This document shows, piece by piece, positions 24,401 to 36,400 of a stretch of 64,000 nucleotides of DNA. The stretch is taken from NCBI RefSeq assembly GCF_963678635.1, contig NC_087068.1, positions 56,762,467 to 56,826,466 on the forward strand, in the 5' to 3' direction. This DNA comes from Symsagittifera roscoffensis (taxonomy: Eukaryota; Xenacoelomorpha; Acoela; Convolutidae). The position numbers and the translations under genes are program-made. The notes under the pieces were generated by a model that was given only the letters and a program-made list of their open reading frames with translations, was not told the origin of the DNA and did no database searches. Each line of letters begins with the position of its first letter. Positions within the stretch are counted from its first letter, which is position 1.

Positions 24401-27400
24401 TTTGCTTGATGGTTTCGTTTGGTAATCTGCGAATTTCATTACATAAAACTCTTTGTTGTTGTTTGTTTCTTTCGGAGTCAAACATTTTTGAAAATTCTTG
24501 TGTAAATCTTTTCCAGTTTGATTTTATTTCTTGAGGTAGTACTGAAAACCATTTTTGGGCTGCGCCATCTAAGGTTGTTTGTATCAACGCTGTGCGTCGA
24601 TGTATCCAGTTTTGATGTAGTGGCGTATTAATTGGTTCAGGTCCTATATTTAAAATTAAATTTGCTGTTACTGCGTTTAAATAATCTTCTACAGAGTATT
24701 CAGGGTCTGTTCCTGTGAAAACCATTAAAGGTTTATTTGATGTTATTGATGATCCACCCATAAGGTATGGATTCATTGTCATTTGTAATGATTCAGCTGC
24801 ATTTGGCATTTGAGAAAAATTTGAAAGTTGGTTTCTTGTTATTTCATGTTGTTGAAGATAATACGGGAGTGGTATTTCATTTTGCATTTGTGATGGTTGA
24901 TACGAGTGTGTAGTCATTGGATTTTGTTGTTGAATTGGTTGAAAAGATTGTGTATTAATTGGATTTTGTTGTTGAATTGGTTGTTGATATTGTGCATCTA
25001 TTGATTGTGGAGAAAAATTTCTATGATTTGTACGTGTTTTCTGTATTCCTTGTCTACGATATTCTTGAGTATTTGGTGCAAATATATCTGGTTGTAAGAA
25101 ATCTTCATCTGAGGATAAATAATCCATTTGATAAGATGTTTGTTTTTTATTTTTATTTTGTTGAAAAAATGGGTAATTTCCACTGCGATCCTGTGGAGGA
25201 TTTGGTTGAAAATTTGTGGAATTATATTGGGCCGTTGGGTTATCCCAGTTTCGAGGTTTTGTATATTGATTAAAATTTCTTTGTGGTTGATAATTTGTTT
25301 TTGATGGATGTGTATAATTATAATTATGGTCTGCAAAGTTGTTTCTAGTGAATGTTTTGCGTGTTTTTGATGGTATTGTCATGGGTTTGTATGTTTGGTA
25401 ATCCATATGTGAATATTTAGGGGCAACCGAAGGTTTAACGGTTGATTGTAAGGTTACCTGTGTTTGTGAAGGATTTGTATTTCTTGGTGTTGTTAAATTT
25501 GGGCGTATTGGTGAAATACTTTGTTGTGTAGTTGTTGTGTGTACAATTTCTTCATTTATGAAGTGTGATGGTGTCTGGATATCTTGTTGAGTAAGATTCC
25601 TAGTTCCATTGAGGTTTTCATTGTGTATGACTGTAGAGTTTAAACTATTATTTTGTGTATCGGGTAAAAATGTATTATAGTTTAATGGTGTTGCATCAAT
25701 TGTTAATGGTATTACTCTTACATAATCTCTTATGTAAGATATTGTACCTATTGCTTGACTTGAGATTGATTGTGGAAAGTTTATAAATGCGGGATGAGAC
25801 CATTCGGGGTCCCAAACATAATCTGATTGTTCTGTGATAGCGGTATCATCGTTCGAATTTTGGGGTCTAAAATTTTTTCTTGCTTGTGCAATTAAATCAA
25901 TATTGTGTGTAAAATAATCTATTATGAACCATGCTAAAATTTTTTGTAAATCGTGTTTGGTATGTTGTGAAACGTCGTCTTTCGTGAAATTTTCTTTAAT
26001 GATGTTTAAATAACTAGAGAGTAGTGTGATTTCATGTCGTACTCTTAAATGTTTAGATGTTTCTGTCGGTGAGACATTTGTTAATGGGAGTTCATTTTCT
26101 AATATCGAAATATAACTATATATTAGTGCGAAAACTTCATTGGTGAAAATGGAGTTTGCTCTTTGTGAGTTATGGTATTGGATGCTTTTTATATATTCTG
26201 AAAAAACTTTTGAAAATTCTAAATCAAGGTCGTCTGTTTGAATAGTATATGTTCTATTATTATGGTTTGGGGAAGTGAATTCTATAGAGTAGATTCCATA
26301 CTGTTGTGTTATGTTGCATATATCTTTTAGATAGTGATCTATGATTTGTCTTTTGATTTTTACATCGGGGAACTCTGTTTTACATGGACTGATTCCGGGT
26401 TCAAATAAATTTACGAGTAAATTTTGACAAAATATGTGTTGTCCTCTATCAGTATCTGCATCTACTATAAAAGGAAAGATTTCATCATCATCTGGAGTTT
26501 CGTCACCTGGGGTGTGCGTTGAACTCATTTTTTCGTTCGATGACTGTTAATATGTAATTATTAATGTGTCGAATTGGTTGATTCCAATTGTATAGATGTA
26601 CTGGTTTGTGTTTATACTGCTTTTTTATTCTTCTTTTTCCTCTTTGTGATGAATTTGAAGTTGTTTCTGAGTCAGAAAAATATAATTGATCGTGTTGTGG
26701 GCAATTTTTATCTATTGATTCTTTTAGTTTGTAAAGTTCGTCTAAACTGTTGGTTTCTGATTCTGAAAATGCGTTTCGATTTTTTGAAAATCTTTTTCGT
26801 GTTATTTGTCTTTGTTTAGTTATTATTTTTCTCTTTAGTGTTTGTCGTTTTGTTCGAATGTATCCAATTGTTTGTGTATGAGGTGTGATTACAAGGTCGT
26901 ATTTTTTGTTATCTATTTCACAATTGTGTAAAATGATTGTTTGTTTATTTCCTAGGTTTTTAAATGACATAAGGTTTAGAATGACGGATGCAAAAGGTTG
27001 TTAAATGATTTCTATTGACTTAAACTGTTAGTTCTTACGATTTTTTGGTTAGCTTAACCTGGGTCTAGTTGTTCAGGGTTGGAGAGAAAAGTATATCGAT
27101 TCCGAAGAATGATTTTTACTTTCTCGTGACTAGTATAAGCTAAGGTGTTAACTTACTTAATCTTACTTAGGGGTAGTGATTGTGTTCAAGGGTTGGAGAA
27201 TAGTAAATCGATCCACAAGGTTCAGGTATAATTAGAACGCGAGTAGTTCGTTAGATACTATTTTAAACTTACTAAGTCTAAGATTTATCCTGGGTCTGGT
27301 AAGAGGAGGGGTCAAGTGAAGGATGAATAACCGAAGTTCTTCACTGTTTATCCTAATTTGAATGATTAGTTTTGTTTAAAAATTTCTATTAGTCTTGGGT

Positions 27401-30400
27401 TTTTAGAAAGGGTTGGGTAGTGAATCGACGTTTGAGGTCGTTAGACACTAATTAAGTGGGTGGGGGAGAACAAAGTTGTTCTGTTTGATCCAAGGATAAG
27501 CCTTGATGATCAAATTTAAAATTTAATTAAGTAGAAAATGATTTAAGATCCAAGGATAAGCCTTGATGATCTGATTTTAAATTAAGTGACTTTAAATTTT
27601 AATAAAGTTTTAAATTTGTGTAAAGGAAAGATTTAGTGTTTTGATGATATTAGTAGGTTTATGATTGCTGTTATGTTTTAGGTGATGAAGCTGGAACAAC
27701 AGGATGATTTATGATTACTAACCATTTATTGTCATGCTACTAATTTTTATTTTTATTTTCCAATAAATATTCTTCAAACATGTTTTGTATAATACTGCAG
27801 AATTTTAGGAAAACGATCTTAGATCTTTTTATCAATCGTTATTGTATAATATTAATTTGTTTAGCGCCTGAAATGATTTTGAAGATTTACTTCAAGGTTT
27901 TATGTTTGCAAATGGAAATCTAAATTCATTGCAAGTAGTATTCGAAATATAAAAGTTTGTTCTGGCTTTTGCCGAACTATCATATAACTATACGGCAAGT
28001 TTCTACTTTGTCGTATGTCGTCTTTGGTTCGATGTCTTCTTCCAATTCCGGGTAGTTCTATTATGGTTCGGAATATTGGCTCTGATCTATTGAGTCGGAG
28101 AGACATTTCAATTAAATTATTGTCGTATAACATTTTGTAAATGTTTTTGTCTAATTTCTAATCTAATTTTGGTTAATTCTAATCTAGTAAGGTCTTGTTC
28201 GAGACTTATGGTCGCACCAGATGAGTTAGGACTGGGGTGTATAACTCATAGAGTAATTTCGGATAGGGTACACCGTCTGCTCGTCACGCTATCTTATTTT
28301 CGGCCGGATAGATTCGTGCAACTTCTTAGTCTAATACCGATCCTAATCTTACTCTTATACTATCTAGTCTCAGGTTGTTTAACTAGTCTCTGCTAGGCTC
28401 AATAGATCTAGGGTATACTGGTTTATTGCGGCTGCTGAAGTGCTCGGGAGAGTCCAACTAATTTCTAAGTTAAATTCAAATCTCTCTGGTGCTGAAATTA
28501 CAAGTAACTTCAGCACTTACAAATAAGTGGGTTGTTAGTTAGATGGATCATGATTGGTTAATATTAAATACTTTACATTGGTAAAACATTTAATTTATCC
28601 AATCATAAAATATAGTTTAGATCAGGTTCCACTTCTGCAAAATGCAGTAGTTCCTGCAGTAAATGATGACTGAACTGATCCAAACTATTTGTTATGTATT
28701 TAAGGTGGACAAACTGATGTCTGCGGGTGCGAACATCCTGAGTCCGATCGTGTTCGGATCCTCCGCCTCCGGAAAGCAGGGCTCAATCGGAACTGCAGTC
28801 GACTACGCCTATCACAAATACTACTTGGCAAGTGTCAGTTTTAATCATGACTCTGAATGTTAAGTGTTGCAAATGAACTGCTCTGGCTTTATTTGGAGTA
28901 GCTAGGTTGAAATTTACGATGCAATGATTGGAGACGTAATTTAATTGAATTACTAGGTTGTCCGGTATTAAAATCGGGTGAAATGGTAGTTGGATGAGCT
29001 TGTAGTTGGGTTTAAAGAACTCTTTGACATTGGCGTCTTCTTTGATATTATAATTTATCAGCTTTAAGTTTTTTCTCTGTGCTAACATTTGAACCCTTGT
29101 TCTTAATAGCGAACATTGACCAGGACTAGCCAATTTAATTCCCAAGCAAGTCTTTTTTTGTGCTCAATTATAATGAAATCAGCTAATGAGTGCTTGTGTA
29201 ATAAGCCGATGTAGCAATAAACTCAAAACCAAAAAGTGTGCCAACCAACCGGAAACCCAAAAAAGTGGAAATTTGTGTGTCAATAAACCGCGCGACTGCT
29301 TTTGGCTGTTCTATATTTTATCGTATATTTATGTGCTTCAGGACAAGAGAGTGGCCTTCTTGCCCTACCACGCCCTGTCGCCAGTGGAGAGGGAGACATT
29401 CAACGCCAGAAGGGATCTGTTGACTCACCTGGGCAATCTCCTGAGGAGAACAGTTGTGAGGAAAGAGTACGAGCGACTGGTCAGGGAGGAACACGACGAT
29501 GACAGAAGTGAGTATGAGACAAATTTACGGCTCTTAACCATTATAGCTCCTTCCCAGTCTAGTAACAAACCAGTTATAGCTCCCACTTACTGAGTTTTTA
29601 CCATTATGGGGGCTCTAGTTTGCTTTGATGTGGCAGTTGACTTATGGTGTGTATGAGGGCGGGGGGGAGGGTGTGTTTGAGTTCGGTTCTTTGGGCATAC
29701 TGCGATGATAATCAAACGTTCCGACATTAAAAGCCTTGGAGATTTCTGAGCCTTTTTTCGACGAATGGGAGTGTTCACTTGACGTCATTTGCAGACTGAC
29801 AAATTAGGAGTCGCGTCCACCATTAGAAGAATAGCCCTCGATTTGTGGACTTAAAATATCTTTCTGGAACCAAGTGCAAATAAGGCACTTGGTTTCCCTA
29901 GAAAATCAGATCTATCTGAACATATTTGACTTTGCAACACAATTTATTGCTGGAAGATACTGGAGTGATACAAATTTTAAGACGTTATTCCGATACTTCA
30001 ACGCAGACGTGAGGTGTTTTTTTCACGAAAGAGTTGTTACGGTGAAGCTATTTTTCAAGAAATTCCAGTCAATGCTTCGAGTCACATTCCATGCATTTTT
30101 TTTCAGTTTATTAATTTTCAGGTGTGTCCCCAAGTGAGAAGTTCTTCCACTCTGGCTATGGGGCCAACACTCCCCTGGGAATTGTGAAGCCCAACAGAGC
30201 CACTTCTGCAGAGGTCATCAGGTCAGTCGCAATAATTATCCTATTTACACATGCGGAATATCGGCTGAAAATCATAAATAAATTAATTTTCATGAAGGGA
30301 ACATTTTGTGTATAATTTACAAAGTATATCAAAAAAACTCTCATTTGGTAAGAGCAGAAAAAATGCCAGTTAGCTGCCTTTCGATTAGCAACTATCAGCG

Positions 30401-33400
30401 GACCTTTTTGGGCGTCCAAAAGTGACTAATTTCTAATCGATTTTGGGCATATAGATGAAAATATTCTCATATGGCTTTAGGGTCAAGTTTTGTTTTGACG
30501 ATGTTCGGGTTAGTTGATCCATACCCTAATTTTTTACTGATCAATATTAACCAAGTAAAAACCCCATCTTTTGTGTTGTCTAAAGTAATGAGTACGGAAC
30601 TCTATGATTTTGGAAGTACAAATCTTTAGGAGCATTTAGCGTAGTAGTCGTAAGGCGTTCACTTCGAGATCATGTAATTGATGCCTTGCCATGGCACTGA
30701 TAGTGTGCGAGGACGAGCTCTCACTTGACCTCTCGCTTCAGTTCCGCCACAGCCTGACCGATGACGGCCGCAAAAATGTTACCACGTGAAAATTCTAGAA
30801 ACTTGAATCCTTCTAGACACTCTAATTTTTAATCTTTCAGTTAAAAGAACGAAATTGTCGTTGAAGTTTGTTTGATTTTATCCGTTTTAAGGATCATGAG
30901 TATCAAGGACAATATAGTTACTGTTGATGCGACTGAGAGGATGATGACCAAGGACGAAGTGCAGAAGATACTCAGGGACGGCAAACTACGCATACGGTCA
31001 GTCTCTTTACAGTTATAAGGTCTAGAGATCGAATCCGGTTGGAGTCTTATTTGTTGTGAATTAAGTGCAGCGTTTGACCAAAGCAATTTTGCTTGTGTTA
31101 AAACGAATGAATTGTGAAGTAGTGTTGAAATGGTATAAAGAATAATGCTTTTGCCTACGATTTTGCAGATCGAACCGTTTGTTTATAGTTGTGGTTCTAT
31201 TCGTTTAAATAATTATCATTTATATTTTTCCATGCGAAATGCAGTTTCGCCTCTGGGTAAGTCATAAAATTATCCATAGGTTGAATCAGCTTTAAGTTAT
31301 GTAGTTATAAGCTTTCAGAAAATTCCGAAAGTATCATGTGATTTTTTTGTTGCTGGAAAGTTTCTTTTTTTTTTCACAGGAAGCCTCTCTTCAAGTATTG
31401 CTACGAATGTGGACGAAGCAGTGGTGTGAAATTGGTCCCATGTACGAGATGCAAAGAGGTATTCTACTGTGGAAAAGCGTGCAAACTGAAAGCGTGGAAT
31501 ACACGACACAAGGACGAATGCGTACGACTGGCAAACAAAGGCAAGTTTTGTTCAGAAGTTTTTTCGACTATAGGTCATGGGATCAAATCCTAGTAGTTCC
31601 GTATTATTGAAGGTATCTCAATCTTTATTTTAGCACCGTTCCAATGTTAATTTACAATAATTTTGGGTAATAGGCCTTGTGTCAATTTTGAAAACAGCAG
31701 ATCAAATCAAATTTGGGAGGCCCCTAAAATATAAATGTTTTGTTAGTTTTTTTGATTGTCATTTTCATGTATTGTTGTTAAGATATTTATTTATCCCATC
31801 TCTTCAATTCATTCAATGTTTGAGTGTAAATATTGCATAGTTTCATTCAATGTTTTAAAGCCTCTTTGCTGGTTAGTACTGTTTAGCGAGTTCTGTAATA
31901 AATGAACACAGTGACGGTTGCTGCATTTTGTCTAATGTTTTAACATGCTCCTAGAATATGTTGGCCAACTCAATCAGGGTAACGAAATACTTAGCCAGCT
32001 ATTTGCTATATCATCACATCACATGGTGTCCGGCAAATAAAACGACAGTTGTTAAGACGACAACCGTTTTTGATGGGACTTTAAGACGACGCTACACGCA
32101 ATTCTCCAATTGTATTTTTGAGAAATGTATACCGCTTAAATTCGATTAGTTCATTTTAAATATATTAACTCTCACTTGTCGTCTTACTTTGTTGTGTTGT
32201 CTTAAATTCGTGTCGTCTTATTTACCCTAGCACCACATTACATATCATGTAGTCCGCCGACGAAGCATCCTAGTGTCCAAGGCATTGGTAATAATAGATC
32301 GAAGCAGGGCGGCTTTAGGAAGAGATGGATGCTCCCGATCTCAGTAATTTGACTATCTCCGCCCCAGAATTTTGATGAAATCCTCTGAGTTTTGATGAAG
32401 ATTTTCCGTAAAGTGATCAAAACGGTGTTTCTGGCTCTATTTTGCCCAAGTTCCCTGCGGCGCATAGTGTTCAGAACTTCTGCTTGCTCATACCCTCGAG
32501 ATAGTCTGCGATCCGCCTCTAGATGCAAGTCATGAGGAGCGAGATCTCTATCTTAAAATGAACTTGAGGCGCGAATAATTCTTCTTAAGGTTATTCGAAT
32601 CTGTTTGATCTTATGTTTTCCTAATTGTCTTGTTATTCTTTTGCTAAATCTATTATTTTTCGAAGCCTGTTGTTCTGTTTTGAAAACCTGAAGAAAACAG
32701 CGATTCTATGTTTTGCCTAAATGAGTCCTAGTGCTCATGTGTACTCTCAGTGAGTGAAGCAATTGGTATTTGGTCTCTAGGTAGTTTAATGTAACATGAA
32801 GTTGCATTGATTGCTATGGAAGAATTTTTTTTACAAAAAACTGGAAACATTATTTAGAGAATTGATCTTTCCTGAGGTACGATAATAATTTTAAATTTGC
32901 CAGAAAAAGGGTCATTTTTGTTAAAATTTTACTTAGTGAAAGAAATACGCTTTTTTAACGAATCTGAGGCTTCAATTCGTGATTATAATACTTGCAGTGT
33001 CTCGTAACAGGGAACTAGATTTTTTCCATAAACAACTTTTCTGAAAAATATTACTTGCTTTTCTTGCTTTTTTAATCAATCATAAAACGTTTCATGTTTG
33101 TTCTCCCTTGGCCTACAGGTAACATGGTTGCCTTTGTACCCTTAGGTCAGGGGCGCGAGTCCCGGCCGAACCTTTTTTTTCTGTATGTATGAAATTGAAA
33201 AATTTTTAGGGAAAAATTGAATTGTTTTTTTTTGAATTGGTCTGCTTCTTTTGTCGGCTTAGTTGCAACATCCGAAAATTTAATTGTGCTGTCAGGAATT
33301 TTCGTAAATGCAACGTTTTTTGATTTACTCCTGTATTTTGTTATATTAATAGCCCTGGCACAGTACATTTTCTTTAATTTTAGCCGACCTCACTGGATTC

Positions 33401-36400
33401 GGCTAATGTTTTGTCGACTCAGTTACCTTATTTTGTGTCCCTTCAAAGGCAAAATATGTTTTTTTTGGATTAATCAGTTTGTTTGTGTTGCAAGATTTCA
33501 TAGTTTTAAAACTTAATTGCCCAAAAACTTTTTAAGAGAACAGTTTTGTAGGTCATTTGTTGTTTTCGGTTCAATGGGCGACTACCTACTTGTTGTCGGC
33601 TAGTGTTTGCCCGGTAAATAATGAAAGCTTATTTAATACTTTTGGTTGTGTTTTTTGACTTCGCATTTTTTCCCAATTATTTTTTATTTGGTGATTTCCG
33701 TCTCTTTTTCTTGAAATGCGAGCTTGCATTGTATCGCAAGTGATGCGAAGCTGCGCTTCGCCTCTGTGTATAATTGAATGACGCAATAATTGCAAGATTA
33801 TGATTTATGATTTTGTCCATCCGTTTTCGGCTTACTGATACGTCGATTTGCTGACCTACCATTGGTTTTTGGATGGTTTGATATGCTAGTTGTGTTGGTG
33901 TTGCAGAGAGAACAGACAAGGATCGGGGCAACCGGGGGGAGTATGACGGGAGAGTGGACAGCCCCACCCCCACCACAGATGTGAAGGGGGAGGACAGGGT
34001 ACCAGGGGCACAACTAACAGACATTCTGCTGCCCAAGCCAAAGGTAAAGAACTCTACAAGGGATCTATTTAACTATCCCCCTTATGAAAATGGAGGGGGA
34101 TATTCGTTACTAGGTACAAATTTCGCATATGCTTAACCATTGATTTCTTTATAGGGGTGGCAATTAATTAGTGAGATTCATCTGAAAAAAGACCAGAAGA
34201 TCTCGTGACGATCGCTGAGGCTGCTCATGGTTAATGATTCGAAACTGAGAATTTAGTCGCGCATAAAATACTCGAAGCTTGTCTGATTTTCATGTTTGCT
34301 TGAGTGATTTGGTACTATATGACTAAATTTGCTAGTTCTTTTTTTACTAATAAGTAGCGCATGCAAGGCGTTAAATTTAAGCTGGAGCCACAAAAATTTT
34401 AGTCTCAAAAAAACCTTAATCATAAAAAAAATCCAGGAGCCTTCAAAGGAGATAAAATTTCGCACGTTTTTAAGATCATCGAAGTTGTGCGCCAGAATCG
34501 AACCGCCAAACTTCAGATATCTTTTCTCCGGTCTGATTGCGTTGAGTGAAACTCTTCCAGCTATGCATTCAGATTTTGATTTCATTATCGTTTTGATTTT
34601 CAGTATCGACTCTACACGGAACTAGGGAGTAGGGTGTGTTTTGTTCAATCTACCTCAAAGAAAGCTTATTGGGTTTCAAGTGTTGTGGCATATTAACAGC
34701 CTTGCATCCGTGATTTAAGATCCCAATAACATTCAAAAAAATGTCTCGTTTTGTGAAATTGACAACTCAATTTGGTAACACTCAAATTACTTCTGTTTCA
34801 TTTTTACGTTTTGTGTCTTCTGTGTTTGCAGATTATCACCTACTTTAGTCGCACTTTACTAAAAGAATCTGCAAGCATCTTAAAAAAGAAAAACGAAGTT
34901 TAAAAACATAAAGATTTTTTTTATTTATTTATTTTTTTTTTAAATTTCCGTACTTAAATCATGGTGGTCGAATAGTTCTGCCCTTTTTGTACAGCTACTG
35001 GCTAAATTTTCACAGGAGCGAGCTATCGAGCGTAGTGTTATATTTCGAACCCAGTTTTTTTATCCCAATTCGCAAATAAAGGTGCTCAGTTGGTGTCTTT
35101 TTAGCTGGTAAATATTGCTTTAATGGTGACTAGTGTTTGACAAACAGATGCGAGGACCTGAGACTCCATCTGCACAGGTCGTTGTTTCGGTTCTTTTTAG
35201 AGCTACGTTTTGCTGGTTTGTTGTTTTGCATTGCAGTGTAGCTACGAAAATAATTCCTCGGTTTGCATCAACATTTCTGTTATATTGCTGTATGATTTAC
35301 ACTTAAGAGGTCGCGACCGAGTTGGTAAGGCACGCGTCTCTCAACATAAAGCGCCTCCTCTAGGCGGGACCGGCTGTGGTAAAATTGATGACATCCCCTC
35401 CCCAACCGTTGGTCTTTCATTGTGTACTAACGGGGGTTAAAAAATGATTTGTGTTTCGGCGGATTGATATTGGTATTAGTATTAATTTATAAAGTATTTA
35501 TCAAATACTTTACTTATAAAGTATTATTTTGTTCCGGCGAAATCGGAAAAAGATGATGGAAAATTGCCACTTCGTCAGATTTTCTGTCTGCATTGTTGGT
35601 TGGTTACTTGATTCCAATGTGATTTACATGACTGAATTGCGGCTATTTAGAAGAAGGCCAATGGTAGAGTTGAATCTGTAAGTTGATTAAATTTCAGCGC
35701 TTGCTATTGTAATACCACTTTCGTTAACAATAAAAAGCATCTAGGTTGGGAAAAACTCATCACAATTGTTGCGATCGAGAAACACTTTTCATCTTTCTAG
35801 TCATCATTATTCTACACCTTGGTTTGAACAGTATTAAAGCGGCATTTTTTGATGATAATTGAACTGATTTATTTTTAAATTTTATATTGATCAGGCATAA
35901 ATGCTTAATGACTGTGATAACTGTTGGATTAACTCAAGTATTTGTAAAACAGAATAAGTAAAACGTTTTAATTTAGACTGCTAACTTGTCTTATTTTAGA
36001 TATGAGATCATGCCTGTCTTTTCATGTCTCTCTCTCAACAGCAATGTCCTAACTGACTATTGCGTTTGGCCTGCATGAACGGCCTTGAATAATAATAACA
36101 ATACATAACAGAATAATTAATAGCACTATTCTCAGAGGTTACTGTGGCAGCAGTACTACACGGTACCACATTCCCCTGACGACAACAAAATTTTATATAA
36201 TACTTAATGAAATTTTATAAATAATACGAGTTGTTCAAAGTTTACAGAAAATTGTTCTCCTTTTCCTTAGTCTTTTGTTATTTTCTTTAATACTTCTTCT
36301 TTGTTTCTTGCGGCGTTCCATGATCCCGCCTCGTCCAGTGACGTAGCAACGTGTTGGTTTCCGACGTTTCCTTGTTGTTTATGTTCAACTTCGCTAGTCG

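Larger units (their letters stand above)
9731..28631 (-). mobile_element. 18.9 kb env-bearing LTR retrotransposon, Ty3/gypsy-like, recently inserted
   Basis: Bounded by two 410-bp LTRs (9731-10140 and 28222-28631) that I found identical base for base, each starting TG and ending CA. The 4-bp word cttc flanks both sides (9727-9730 and 28632-28635) as a target duplication. Minus-strand order: PBS-like site, leader, basic ORF (155 aa), gag-protease (1367 aa), pol in two pieces (RT, then RNase H and integrase), two small membrane ORFs, a frame without ATG, an envelope-like glycoprotein (872 aa), an unknown 597-aa ORF, a 1.6 kb tail, 3' LTR. The RT-RNase H-integrase order and the GPY/F motif fit Ty3/gypsy (Metaviridae). 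At nearly 19 kb it is far longer than typical 5-9 kb members. Identical LTRs mean very recent insertion. Confidence 0.96.
31541..33906 (+). other. Intron 13 (GC-AG)
   Basis: 2.37 kb. It holds a GC-richer stretch at 32240-32530 that may be a relic of a mobile element, a tRNA-like module at 33103-33181, and an R1-related segment to about 33765. Acceptor ggtgttgcag. Confidence 0.7.

Noticed and set aside
27900-28133. 77-codon ORF in the leader of the 18.9 kb element
   Set aside because: No recognisable domain and no overlap with neighbours; could be chance.
28205-28221. Naming the primer tRNA of the 18.9 kb element
   Set aside because: The ten-base site fits no tRNA end that I can recall with confidence.
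9731-28631. Reading the element as a free virus or bacterial sequence
   Set aside because: Paired identical LTRs with a target duplication inside a host intron show an integrated element.
31541-31560. GT donor a few bases downstream as the end of the MYND exon
   Set aside because: It would shift exon 14 into an early stop; the GC donor keeps the frame open and the phase consistent.
32238-32528. 96-codon minus-strand frame in intron 13 with a faint LINE-type reverse transcriptase look
   Set aside because: The similarity rests on a short [20 protein letters not shown]-like stretch only; no catalytic motif is present.
35306-35400. A functional tRNA gene
   Set aside because: The A-box-like part is fair, but no acceptable B box, acceptor stem or T arm could be drawn.
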